Assembly (NCBI RefSeq): GCF_000151315.2
Contig: NW_011887294.1
Span: 1,694,460-1,758,459, forward strand
Direction: 5' to 3'
DNA length: 64,000 bases
Source of the DNA: Capsaspora owczarzaki ATCC 30864
Taxonomy: Eukaryota; Opisthokonta; Filasterea
Shown here: positions 47,801 through 58,300 of the stretch, one piece after another
Layout: every line of letters starts with the position of its first letter
Position numbering within the stretch: the first letter of the stretch is position 1
Program-made: the position numbers and the translations under genes
The notes under the pieces: generated by a model
What the model was told of the DNA's origin: nothing
The model's database searches: none
Seen by the model: the letters and a program-made list of their open reading frames with translations, nothing else

Positions 47801-49245
47801 GTTCTCAAGTTCGGGTGAGAAAGCAGAAACGTTTGGAACAATGCAGCAAGAGTCCACGTACTTGAGCGTAGTCAGCGTCTTGTTGATGTTGAACGCCTCA
47901 GCAATCATTTGCGCACCAGCATCCGCAATGGCATTCTGACTCAGACTGTCCATCCCCGCTATCAGTGAGCACTCCGAATGTCCTCAGATAGCACCTATTC
48001 ACACGCATCAGTCAAGGGGAGTTGACGTACTTGAGCTCAGTCAGGGTCGTGTTCACCCTGAGTGCCTCAGCAATCGCTGTCGCTCCTGCATTGCCAAACT
48101 GATTCTTTTCCAAACTGTTTGTCCGTGAGTACTCTGAATGCCGCCTGCTGAAACCACTCGCTCACAAGCATCAACAAACGAGATGCCTTACATGAGTGTC
48201 GTCAGCGTTGAGTTCACTTCGAGTGCATCAGCAATCGCCTGCGCTCCAGCATCGCCAATCTGATTTCGAAAAAAACTGTCCGTCCTCCACTAGTGAGCAA
48301 TCTGAATGCCCTCTGCCTTTCACTCGATTACAAGCATCGGTCAAGGTGAGATGACTTACTAGAGCTCAGTCAAGGTGTTGTTCACTTTGAGTGAATCAGC
48401 AATCGCCTGCGCCCCGGTACTACCAATCGGATTGCGGCCAAGACTGTCCAACCCCTTCATTAGTGAGCACGCTGAATGCCCCTCCGCTGAAGCCACCCCA
48501 CACTCAGATTAGTCAAAGTGAGATGACTTACTAGAGCATTTCCAGCGTCGTGTTCACCTTGAGTGCGTTGGCAATCGCTTGCCCTCCAGCATCGCCAATC
48601 TGATTCTCGACCAAACTGCCCGTCCCCTCTCCGTCAATGAGCTATGCTGAAAATCACACCCCCCTCTCACACGCATTAGTCGAAGTGAGATGCCTTACTT
48701 GAGCGAGGTCAGCCTCTTGTTCACTTTGAGCGCCTCAGCAATCGCGAGCGCACCGGCATCTCCAATGTGATTATCACTCAGACTGTCCATCCCCTCCTTC
48801 AGTGAGCACTCTCAATGTCCTTTGCTGAATCATCCACTCACATGCATCAATCAAGGTGAAATGCCGTACTAGAGCCCGGTCAGTGTCTTGTTCACTTTGA
48901 GAGCTTCAGCAAGTGCCTGCGCTCCAGCACTGCCAATCCGGTTGTTGTCGAGCCTGTTCATTCCCTCCATCAGTGAGCACTCTGAATGTCTATGAATCAG
49001 CTACTACATCCATCAGTCAAAAGTGAGATGACTTACATGAGCACCGTCACCGTCACGTTCACTTTGAATGCCTGTGCGATTGCCTGTGCTTCAGCATCGC
49101 CAATCTGCTTGCCACACAAACTAGACCCATCCTGTCAACTCACACACGTCGCCACGTTTCCCACCATAAGCTCAGCTTTCTCTTACTCGTGCCATCCACC
49201 TGCAATATTGACTTTGTCATGCAACTCTCGCTGCCTCTCAGTCAT
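44846..49245 (-). CDS. LRR - non-RD kinase - RING finger protein, with two LRR arrays
   Basis: Nineteen exons on the minus strand: 49245-49187; eight 84-base LRR exons starting at 49120, 48953, 48782, 48615, 48443, 48275, 48114, 47945; 47780-47700; 47633-47445; six more LRR exons starting at 47378, 47219, 47058, 46889, 46718, 46559; 46395-46321; 46250-44846. Total 994 residues. Each LRR is 28 residues of ribonuclease-inhibitor/NLR type (NQIGDAGAQAIAEALKVNK). Kinase: GGGGFGNVY (~657), VAVK (~677), HLDLKTDN (~773, Arg of HRD replaced by Leu), DFGLT (~793), TKL/IRAK-like. C-terminal RING CLVC...CCHACVCVAC...CMIC (~945-985), cIAP-like. No signal peptide or membrane helix, so cytosolic. By layout it could be a sensor with kinase and ubiquitin-ligase outputs; that is inference. 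The acceptor at 46251 has an in-frame alternative 9 bases on. Confidence 0.85.
46476..49120 (-). repeat. Tandem array of LRR exon-intron units, period 160-172 bases
   Basis: Fourteen units, each an 84-base exon plus an intron of about 75-88 bases, in two blocks (49120-47862 and 47378-46476). The introns resemble each other as well (recurring CCATCAGTGAGCACTCTGAAT and GTCAAAGTGAGATG on the plus strand), so exon and intron spread together as one unit, and fairly recently. Not a CRISPR array: the repeats are coding and far too long and varied. Confidence 0.93.
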
Positions 49246-50593
49246 TCGCTGATACGACAGCATTGGAAGATCTTGACAAAATTGAAAACAAGGACTAGAT
49301 CTTCAATCTCGATCCCATCTTCGGCTCAACTCTTTCCCGAATTATGCTCGGCATTCATGCTCATAGTCAGTGAGCAAACGTGGCGGGTTGAAAAAGGACC
49401 GGGCATGCATTGAATGGATTTGTTTGTGGAAAGCAGCGAAACACTGAGTTTTTCCATTTCCATGCTTTCGCTGTCAGACTCCGTTCTCCTGCTTTTTGGA
49501 CAAACTCCTTGGTGGTTTTACGATCCGTGTTTGCTGAGACTTTGACATTTGTATTTGCAATGAACTCGCTTTTGGTCTTGTTTAAGAACGCTTTTCATTC
49601 TCATTTTTTGACTTCTTATTTTCCTTTCAACACATATACAAAATGCGTCCTGGTAAATGATTTTATTTATACGATTGCCTCATCACGCTTGCCACCCTTT
49701 TCTTGCCTTACTATCTCACTTTAGTGAGCTCCCACTTTTTTCCATGTTTTTTCATCTTTTTTGTCTTCTGAATCCTTTTTGTCCCTTTTGCCTCTTTGAG
49801 CCCGGATTTCTTCCCGGATCCACACGCATCTTGACGAATCGCACAGCCAGCGACAGAGGCAGAGTGAACCTCGAGGGGAAGGGGTGGTTGGGCGCACTGT
49901 GCAGCACCATTGAAACGAGCACATGGAAAAGAAAAGAAAGAAAAGAAAAAAAAATCGGATTTTTTTTCTTTGATCTCGAAAGCCAACGAGCTGCGTGAAA
50001 AGGCGATGCAGGGCGGCTCGAACAGCAGACAAGTGGCGACAAACGACCAAAGGGCCGCAGTCGCACAGCATGGAGCAGAACGCCGACGCACTGCACTGCG
50101 GGAAGCGCGGCTTTCTGTTCGACCGCAGAAGAGCGAAAAAAACAAAAAAAAAAAAAAAGGCCCACACATGGTCGGTGCTGCTGTGATGTCGTTCGTCTCG
50201 GAAGCGCAGGACGACAGCCAACCACCAGCGCAAATGTCGTGCTGTGATTGTGTGTTGCTCGTGTGGGCGATCGACGAGCTGTTCAGTCAAAGACAACGAC
50301 GCGATCGCAAGCAAAAAAAAAAAGAAAAAAAAAAGAAACAAAAAAAACCCATGTGGCTTGAAAAAAAAAAAAAAAAAGAAGGAAAAAAAAGACAAAGTCA
50401 AGGGGAAAGTCATGTCGAAGATCAGCAGACTTTGGATGTAGAGCAAGATCTAGACAAAGATCAAGTGCTGGGATTAGAAGCAGCAACATGATCAGCGGAA
50501 GAGTCGGCTTGAAGCAGTGATGGTTGATGCAAGACGACTTGTAACTCACTTTTGATCCTTCCACCCTGTTTTTTCATTTGCGTGCTCACAGGC
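49246..50593. promoter_or_regulatory. Divergent intergenic region, LRR-kinase gene and fibrillarin
   Basis: 1.35 kb. T-rich in the first half, then A-rich with AAAAAG/AAAAAAG runs (49920-50400). These give long open frames of Lys/Phe on either strand that I treat as noise. A possible splice acceptor (GTGCTCACAG at about 50582-50591) just before the fibrillarin ATG hints at a 5' UTR intron. No coding exon is supported. Confidence 0.45.
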
Positions 50594-51802
50594 ATGGATT
50601 CTCCTCGCGGTGGCCGTGGTGGCTTCGGCGGTGACCGTGGTGGCCGTGGCGGCGGTCGCGGTGGCTTCAGCCCCCGTGGCGGCTTTGGCGGTGATCGCGG
50701 CGGTCGTGGCGGCGGTCGTGGCGGCTTCAGCCCTCGCGGCGGTGTCGCCGGCGGCCGTGGCGGCGCCCGTGGTGGTGCCCGCGGTGGTGCCCGTGGCGGT
50801 GCTCGCGGTGGTGCCCGTGGTGGCCGTGGCGGTGCTCGCGGTGGTAAGTGACGATGTGACTCGTCCCCCATGTGTTGAACGTCTGCCTTTTGGTGCGATC
50901 GCGCTTTCCCCCTCTCACCTTTATTGATGTTTGTCTCCCGTCTTCATTGGCTCTTCTTCTGGTACCTGTAGGCATGAAGGGTGGCTCGAAGGTTGCCGTT
51001 GAGGCCCATCGCCACGCTGGTGTCTTTGTCGCTCGTGGTGGCAAGGAGGATGCCCTTGTCACTCGCAACCTCGTCCCCGGCGAGAGCGTGTACGGCGAGA
51101 AGCGCATGACTGTCGAAGAGGAGGGCAACAAGGTCGAGTACCGTGTTTGGAACCCCTTCCGATCCAAGCTTGCCGCTGCCATCCTCGGTGGTGTTGCTCA
51201 GATCCACATGCCCCCAGGCTCGAAGGTCTTGTACCTCGGCGCTGCCTCTGGCACGACCGTCTCACACGTTGCTGATATTGTTGGCCCCGTAAGTCGATGA
51301 TGCAGGCTTGGAAATTTTTTGTTTGGTGACCCGATTCGAAATGCTCACACTTTTTTTTTCTCAAACTGCCTTACATCTTCAACAGGAGGGTCTTGTCTAC
51401 GCCGTCGAGTTCTCTCACCGCTCGGGTCGCGACTTGATCAACATGGCCAAGAAGCGCACCAACGTCATCCCGATTATTGAGGATGCTCGCCACCCCCACA
51501 AGTACCGCATGCTCATCGGCATGGTTGACACAATTTTCGCTGACGTCGCTCAGCCAGATCAGGCCCGTATTGTCGGCATCAACGCCGAGTACTTCCTCAA
51601 GAACGAGGGCAACTACGTCATCTCGATCAAGGCCAACTGCATAGACTCGACCGCACCAGCAGCCGCTGTGTTTGCCGAGGAGGTTAAGAAGCTTGCCGCC
51701 ATGCAACTCAAGCCCAAGGAGCAACTGACACTTGAACCCTACGAACGTGACCACGCTGTCGTTGTCGGCACTTACCGCCCTCCCCCGAAGGCTGCCAAGT
51801 AA
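50594..51802 (+). CDS. FBL: Fibrillarin, rRNA 2'-O-methyltransferase
   Basis: Catalytic subunit of box C/D snoRNPs in the nucleolus; methylates rRNA ribose. Exons 50594-50843, 50972-51288, 51386-51802; 327 residues. The first exon is a GAR domain made almost only of Gly, Arg and a few Ser/Phe/Ala ([14 protein letters not shown] units, then [11 protein letters not shown]), which the protein family uses for RNA and phase-separation contacts. Methyltransferase fold: [35 protein letters not shown] (SAM site), [27 protein letters not shown]-type strand (here [16 protein letters not shown]), [16 protein letters not shown] and the final [14 protein letters not shown]. All expected motifs are intact. 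Intron 1 begins GTAAGT inside the Gly-Gly end of the GAR domain. Confidence 0.97.
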
Positions 51803-52211
51803 AAAGGCATCCGGACTGGCAATTTTTTAACAGAATGAGCAAACAGCACAATCAAAGGCTATGCCACCAACACGAAACAATATCCGAAACAAAAAAGAAT
51901 CCAGTGCGCTTCAAGGTGTATCTAGTTGTGTATTTGGCCTTTTTTTTTTTTTTTTTTCTCTCGTAGTTGGCGTGCAGTTTTTGGTTGATGCGTGTTGTTT
52001 TGGTAGGATTTGTTGTTGTTGTTGTTGTTGTTTCGTATGTACGTGTAGTGAAGATTTTTTTTCTGAATTGCTGTTCTTTCATTGATGGGATACAAGTGCA
52101 CGAGAAGAGGTTTGAAACGAACAGCGAATCAAAAACGGAGAAAAGCACTTTTGGATTGCGAGCCTCCCCCCACCGATCCAAAACTTGACAGGCTCTCGTA
52201 TGCTCGACAAG
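51803..52211. other. Convergent intergenic, fibrillarin and FLAD1-like gene
   Basis: 409 bases of 3' sequence for both neighbours, with a T run at 51939-51957 and a short (GTT)n around 52012-52032. Nothing else seen. Confidence 0.5.
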
Positions 52212-53508
52212 TCAATCGGACAAAGGCTTCTGCTTGGCCTGTCGGCGAGCTTCCGACGCAGCGCGACAGGCAGATTCCGAGTCGAAACCTTGAATTTGGG
52301 CTTGAATGGCTTCCACACAGCGGAGGACATCAGCCTCGTTGCTGCCCTCTGGATTTTGTAAGGGAGTGTCAAAATCACACACGATGGGTGCCCGAGCTCG
52401 GTGAGGGGAGAAGGAAAGGATGAATACCATTACAAGCCATCTGCACGAAACTGCCCAATTCCTTACCGAACGAAATCATCACACGAACATGATCGTCGTT
52501 AAAGCGAGGATAGCTACCAATGCTCACAGAGGGAATGTCGATGGTAGCTTGCGTCATGGCATTCGCAATCTGGGATTCAAACAGACTCGTGTACAAGATG
52601 CGTCGCGTAAATTTGTGCGCGGTCGCCAGCAACGGTTGCGCAGCATCCAGCATTTTCGAAAAGAGCATTGGGACACCTGGTAGAATGTATACATTGCCTG
52701 CCACCACGACCAGCGGTACCCACAGTCCGTCTGTTTTGAGCACTTCTCAAGCGGAATTTGGGTCTAGCAAGTCAGCAACAACAACCACAAATCACGAGCC
52801 CGCTCGATATCTGCACTTCCTCCCAGCTTGCACGTACACTTTGCTGGGGTCGGCAGGAGCGCCATGCGCTTGATGGGCTCTGTGAGCTGCATGTTGCGTT
52901 TTGCATAGTGAGCTTCCATGAGCTTGATAATTTCGGCATTGTGCTCGAGCTTGAGACCAAACGCTTTCGCAATCGATTGGTATGTAATATCGTCGTGTGT
53001 CGGACCAATACCGCCGCTTGTAAACACGAGATCGTAGTTGGCAGAGAGTGTCTGCACGGATCGAATAATGTCGCTCTCGACGTCGGGCACGATTTCCACC
53101 CGCGACAGCGAAATGCCATTGTCAAAGCAAAAGCTTGCTGTCATTCCAAGTGTACAACCGTACAGAGGGTTTCAAGTGAGCTGCGCAATCTACACCTTGG
53201 TAGTGTGAACAAGTCGCATCAGAGTCAAGATTGTTCGCGTCCAAGCGCACCGTACCAAGCTTGTGCGTGTTGACATCGTGCACCTTGCCAGTCAGCACTT
53301 CGTTTGCAATAATGCACGCTGCGGCTGTCTTGGTGGCTCCCGGGATGATTGGCACACGCGCGCTCGCCGACAGTGACGCCAAGCACCGCGCCTGTGATAT
53401 TGCAGATTCAGAAGTGCAACGTTCAGCTCCATAGGAATAATACAGCCAATCGCTCGCCAACCCTCGCAATAATACCTGCACTGCAATCCGTCGCGCTGCC
53501 GTCGACAT
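52212..53508 (-). CDS. CinA / FLAD1-type molybdopterin-binding-fold protein
   Basis: Five exons on the minus strand: 53508-53476, 53391-53256, 53137-52838, 52742-52428, 52396-52212; 322 residues. The fold is that of the MoaB/CinA family: AAACIIANEVLTGKVHDVNTHKL (the GxE/D-L-G-V-N-type substrate loop), IVPDVESDIIRSVQTL, DLVFTSGGIGPTHDDITYQSIAKAFGL (the signature block), VYILPGVPMLFSKML and GSYPRFNDDHVRV. This matches the N-terminal domain of animal FLAD1 and bacterial CinA. The PAPS-reductase-like FAD synthase domain of FLAD1 is absent, so it is probably a stand-alone FAD/NAD-mononucleotide hydrolase-like protein rather than FAD synthase. The start and short first exon are the least certain part. 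Confidence 0.82.
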
Positions 53509-53699
53509 GCTCAACGCCGGTAGCATTTCGCTTTCTGCACTCGGCAATGTAGACTGATCCCAATGCAGTTCCAGCCAAATCCAATCCAAAAGAGCCAGTC
53601 CAGTTTTCTCTTTCGTTTTGCCATCCCCAATTTCGACCTCAGCCGCAGCAGCCCTCGTCCCGCCTCACGTCCGCGTCCCTTCACCCTTCACTTCAGCTC

Positions 53700-55061
53700 A
53701 TGCCCGTCGTTGCCTTCCCACTCATCAAGCTGGGCTACCTGGCTCTGCGGCAGATGGCCAAGCCGATCGCCAACGTCGTCAAGACCTCGGTAACAGCCAT
53801 TCAACTCAACCCTTGCATGTCCCGTTCCCACCACCACCACCCCAACGCGAGAGACAAAGATGGAGAGCAAGCTTTGCTGTTTCAAACCCAAGCTGCGATT
53901 CTCGCATTCGATGCAATCTCAAGTTCAAACAACGATCACAAAAAGCAATCCGTTCTCGGCATAGAAAAAAAAAACCGCCAAGATTTGGGTTTTGTTCCCA
54001 AACAAAAACCATGAATCGCTGAGATTCAAGTGGATCAATGATGACGCTTGGAAGAAAATCCATGGCAAAAAATATGTGTCGTGCCATGGTGGTTGTGGTG
54101 GTGGCTCAGCGCGAACCACGTCCCAAAACAACCCCGAAACGAGCAGAAGGCGAAAACGCTCAGACATCAACAGTACTTTGCCAGCAATGGTCACCACGTC
54201 GCTTTTTGCTCTTTGATGCACAACAGATTTTTAGGTTTGGTCTCGCTTTGTCTGTCTGCTTTGGGCTAACCACACAGGCTTGGGTTGGAATTGTTTGTCT
54301 CTTTGTCACAGGTCGTCGCGCGGCCGCTGCCCCGCAAAGTCATGGTCAAGTTTGGCCAAGGATTCAACCAAGTCTACACACGAATGCAGCTCTTGTCCAT
54401 GGGACATCGGGCGACTGCGGTCAAACCTCTCACCGAAGAGCAGGCATTGCAATACGGATCGGACATTCTCGGCGAATTCATCCTGTTTGGCATTGCCGCG
54501 AGCTTACTGTTTCACGAGTTTACAGGCAGCGCAGAGAAGGAAGCGGCCAAACAGGCAAAGTTAGCGTCCACCCTGGCCGGGCTGCGAACGGACGTGACGA
54601 CGCTGCAGAATCAGCTCGCCGAGAATAATGCCACAATTGCTCGCCTTTCGCTATTACTCGAAGACGAGCGTATCGAGCAGGAGCGACGCAGCCTAATGAC
54701 CACCCATGTCGTCTCCAAAGCACTGGGTTCGACGACTCACTCTGCGCCACCACGGCAGGAGCACAAACCCTCACTAGCCAGTAGTGCTGCAGCTGCTGGG
54801 CCATCCACTTCCGTGTCAGTCCCATCAACGGCTACTGCCAAGCAACTGCCTTCCAGCAATGCATCCCCAGCAGCACCAGCAGCACCTGGCGCATCTCCAG
54901 TTTCGCGACACGAAATTCAGCCAACACCAACACCCTCCTCGCACGTCTCTCAGCAATCGTCGTCGTCACCAGGTTATATCTCTAGTGCACTTCAGCTCCC
55001 GAGTCGAGCGTGGCGGTGGGCAACATCATCATCCAGCAGCAGCAGCAGCAGCAGCTCGTAA
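53700..55061 (+). CDS. OPA3: OPA3-like mitochondrial protein
   Basis: Exons 53700-53789 and 54312-55061 with a 522-base intron; 279 residues. The N-terminal region MPVVAFPLIKLGYLALRQMAKPIANVVK is the OPA3 signature, followed by RPLPRKVMVKFGQGFNQVYTRM, GAEILGEFILFGIAASLLFHEF-type helix (here GSDILGEFILFGIAAS) and a coiled coil (LAGLRTDVTTLQNQLAENN). OPA3 proteins sit in the mitochondrial membrane; their role is not well defined. After about residue 165 a Ser/Ala/Pro/Thr-rich tail of ~110 residues ends in a Ser run from an AGC repeat (55029-55058), which animal OPA3 lacks. Shares a 191-base divergent interval with the FLAD1-like gene. Confidence 0.9.
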
Positions 55062-55319
55062 ATTTTTGTTCATGTATTGAAAATTTCTCTTTGTTTGTCG
55101 ATACCACCACCCCCCAAGTAATACAGTACTATACTATTACAGCGATGATTCTCTCTACCTCCCTCTCCAACCTCACCAGCATCACAATGTTCACCTCAAT
55201 GCGACGTACTCGATGGGCGGTCGGATTTTGAAATTTCAAATCAAAAAACGCACCAGTCCCCAAATTTCATTTTCATTGGCGCATCGTCCGTTGACCAACT
55301 CGCGCGGCATCACATAGAA

Positions 55320-58300
55320 ATGGCGTCGTGGCTATCCAGCGCCGTGTCGTCCGTCACAAGCAACACTGCCAACCTGCGCGAGACGCTCAAGCTGCCGGAC
55401 AACCTCAACGCCTTCCGCGACCAGGTGGGGGATTTTGAGTTTGAGGAAGCGCCTTCCTTTTCCCCCTTCCATGCAGACCGCACAGACAACACACTACGCC
55501 TGTCCATTGCCAGGGCTTTGATAGCAACGCCGTCTTGTCACTTTCAAAGCCTCACAAACGCGCGCTCAAGGACTGCCGCGCAATGTGGTTTGGACCTGAC
55601 TGCGCTTCAGGCCGACCCCGCCACGTCCTCCTCCTCCTCATCCTCCTCCATCAGCTCCGTGACCAGATCTACTCAATGCACTCATTTGGTGGAAACATGG
55701 ATGACCCAATCTTGCGAATCTTTACTCACAAACCCGCAAAAAAAAAACTTCTTGTGAATCAACACCACAGATCAGCCATTATGCGCGAGACGTACTCGTT
55801 GAAGGAACGGAAGAAACCGTCGACCTCGAAGCCGAAGTTGCAGTGCTGCGTCAGCGACTGCGGGACGCCGAGGCGACCTCCGAGTCGATGCGCCAGGAGC
55901 TCAATCAACGCATCGCACATGCGGACGAGTTAACGCAGCGTGCAGAGAGCACCGATTTGCAACTGATGGCCGTTTCGCGCGAGTACAAGGAGTTGCTCAT
56001 GGCAAAGGAGGCCGAGCTCAACGACGCACAGGACAACCGCATCGCTACAGAGAATGCAATGCGCGCACAGCAACAGGCGTACCAGATCCAAGTGACGCAG
56101 TTGCACGAGACGGTCGACCACTTGCAGCACGAGATTGTGCGGGTGAGCGGCGGCGGTGGTGCTGCTGTGGCAGAGGCAATCCCGACCACCATCACTCGCA
56201 TCGCGTCCGTGCCAACACTGACGCCATCATCGATTGCTTTATCAGCAGCAGCAGCAGCTGCTGCTGCACAGAGCTCGGCAAATACGAGCATGCTGGACGA
56301 GGTGGACATTGACGACGCTAGCGATTTTGGCGCAGCCGCCGCATCCCGCCGTCAGATTGAAGCGTTGAATGCTCAACTGTTGACGGCGCGTCGGGATCTC
56401 GATCACTGGAAGCGTGTAGCTGATGAAAATACATCCCAGCAGTCTCCCGCGACGGCGAACAACGGTCCACCTGCACTCCAGGACGAACTGGCCGCCGCTC
56501 AAACGCAAATCAAACGATTGAGAACCGAATGCCTGGAACGCGAGCGTCAGATGCAAGACATGGAGCAGGTCCACTTGCTCAAGATTCAAGAAGCACAGCG
56601 CTTTGCGCACCAAGAACTCGAGCTCGAGCGGTCTCGCGTCGCCGACCTGCAAGCCCAGCTGGACGAGGCGGGCGGGTCTGATTCCCAGCCAGATCATAGC
56701 GGCAAGATCTCTTCCGAGACGACTGCGAATGATGTAGCTGCCGCCACCGAGCTCGCGCGTCAGCTTGACGAGTGCAAAGCACAACTGGCACGGCAGCAAG
56801 AAGAAACCAGCAAAACCCAGCAAGTTCTGGCCCAGCTGTCCGAGTCGCAAGAAGCCGAAATGCTGGCTCTTGCCGACTCGTTCAAGCAACGCGAGAAGCA
56901 GTTGGCGATCGCATCCGACGAAAAGCACCAGCAAGCAATCAACGCCCTGCATGCCGAGCTGTTGGCCGCAAAGCTTGCCGCAACGTCTACCGTTGACGCA
57001 ACCAACGAAGAAACTCGTGAGCAGATTCAACAGTTGCAAAGTCAACTGCAAGCTCTGCAGACTGACGCCCAGCACGCACACGAACAAGAGCAGCGTGCCA
57101 CGACCGAAGCTGCGGAATTGCGCCAGCAACTGGAGGCGGCGAAACTGGCTGCTCTGACGGGTACTCGGGACGCCGCAGATCAACTTCTTGCATTGCAGCA
57201 GCAAGTGCAAAGTCAGCAGACAGCGATTGCCGAGGCTCAGCAGCGAGAACAGCAAGCCCAGTCCGAATCAACCGGTTTGCGTGCCCAGCTGGAAGCGGCT
57301 CAGCTCTCTGCTGCCTCCGCTGCTCAATCACGCAGTCAAGAAGCCTCTTCTCAGATTTCGGAGTTGCAGCAGCAAGTGCTTGACTTGCAGGCCAAGGTAC
57401 AAGGCGCACACCAACGCGAGCAGGCGGCTCAGCTCGAGCAGCAAACGCAGTCCACCGGCAACCAAGAGTTATCCATGCAAATTGTCGAGCTACAACGGCA
57501 AGTGCAAGACCTGCAGGCCAAGGTACAAGGTGCACACCAACGCGAGCAGGCGGCTCAGCAAACGCAGTCCACGGAGATGGCGCAGCTTCGCCAGCAGTTG
57601 GAAGCGTCACATGCCGCGCTTGATCACGCCAAGCAGGCATTCCAGGCAGAACAGGCGACTTGGGTGCAGCATGAGCAAGATTTGAAGAGTCAAGTGTTGT
57701 CCAAGTCTGCCGATCAAGATACTGTCGCGCTCTCGCGCGTGCATGAGTTGGAAAATGCCCTGTCTCAGCTCACAGCAGGTACGTGCAATCTTCCTGACAT
57801 CTCGTGCAGGCATCATGTGTGAATGCCATTGACTTTTTTTTTGGTGTGCCTTCCCCTCTTTGCCTCTTCAGAGCTGAATAAGGCGAAACTTCATGCAACG
57901 CAAGCTGATGCTGACACTGCCCGACTTGTGGACAAGCTGCGTGTCGAGCAGGTATTGTTCCTGTATTCTGTATTCATGCAGTTTCCTTCCATGTTGCAGC
58001 TGCTCATTCTATATTCTTTGCTGGAATACACAGGAGCGATCAATTTCCTTGGACACCCAAGTTACCGCCCTGCAGACAGACCTGCAACGCGCGCAACAGT
58101 CCCAGCACGAGCTGTTCGGCAAGCTCCAACAGGCAGAGGCTCAACGGACGGATTCGTCCAGCCGCGTGCAGCAAATCCTCGACGAACACATGTCTGCAGG
58201 AATGGAGATGGAGGCCCAGTTGAAATCCAAGCTGGCTTCCTTGGAGCAGCTGCACGCTCAATCGACGCACGATCTCGGCGCAGCGCGACACGAAATTGAA

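Noticed and set aside
46476-49120. CRISPR-like regular repeat spacing
   Set aside because: Eukaryotic, coding, 84-base exons with GT-AG introns; repeats are imperfect and encode LRRs.
49721-50491. Lys-rich and Phe-rich frames on both strands
   Set aside because: Produced by A and T runs in intergenic sequence.
50461-50871. Pro-rich frame antisense to the fibrillarin GAR domain
   Set aside because: Direct complement of Gly-Gly-Arg codons; no independent support.
56242-57255. 337-residue Leu/Cys-rich antisense frame inside the golgin gene
   Set aside because: Mirror of the Gln/Glu/Ala-rich coiled coil on the plus strand.
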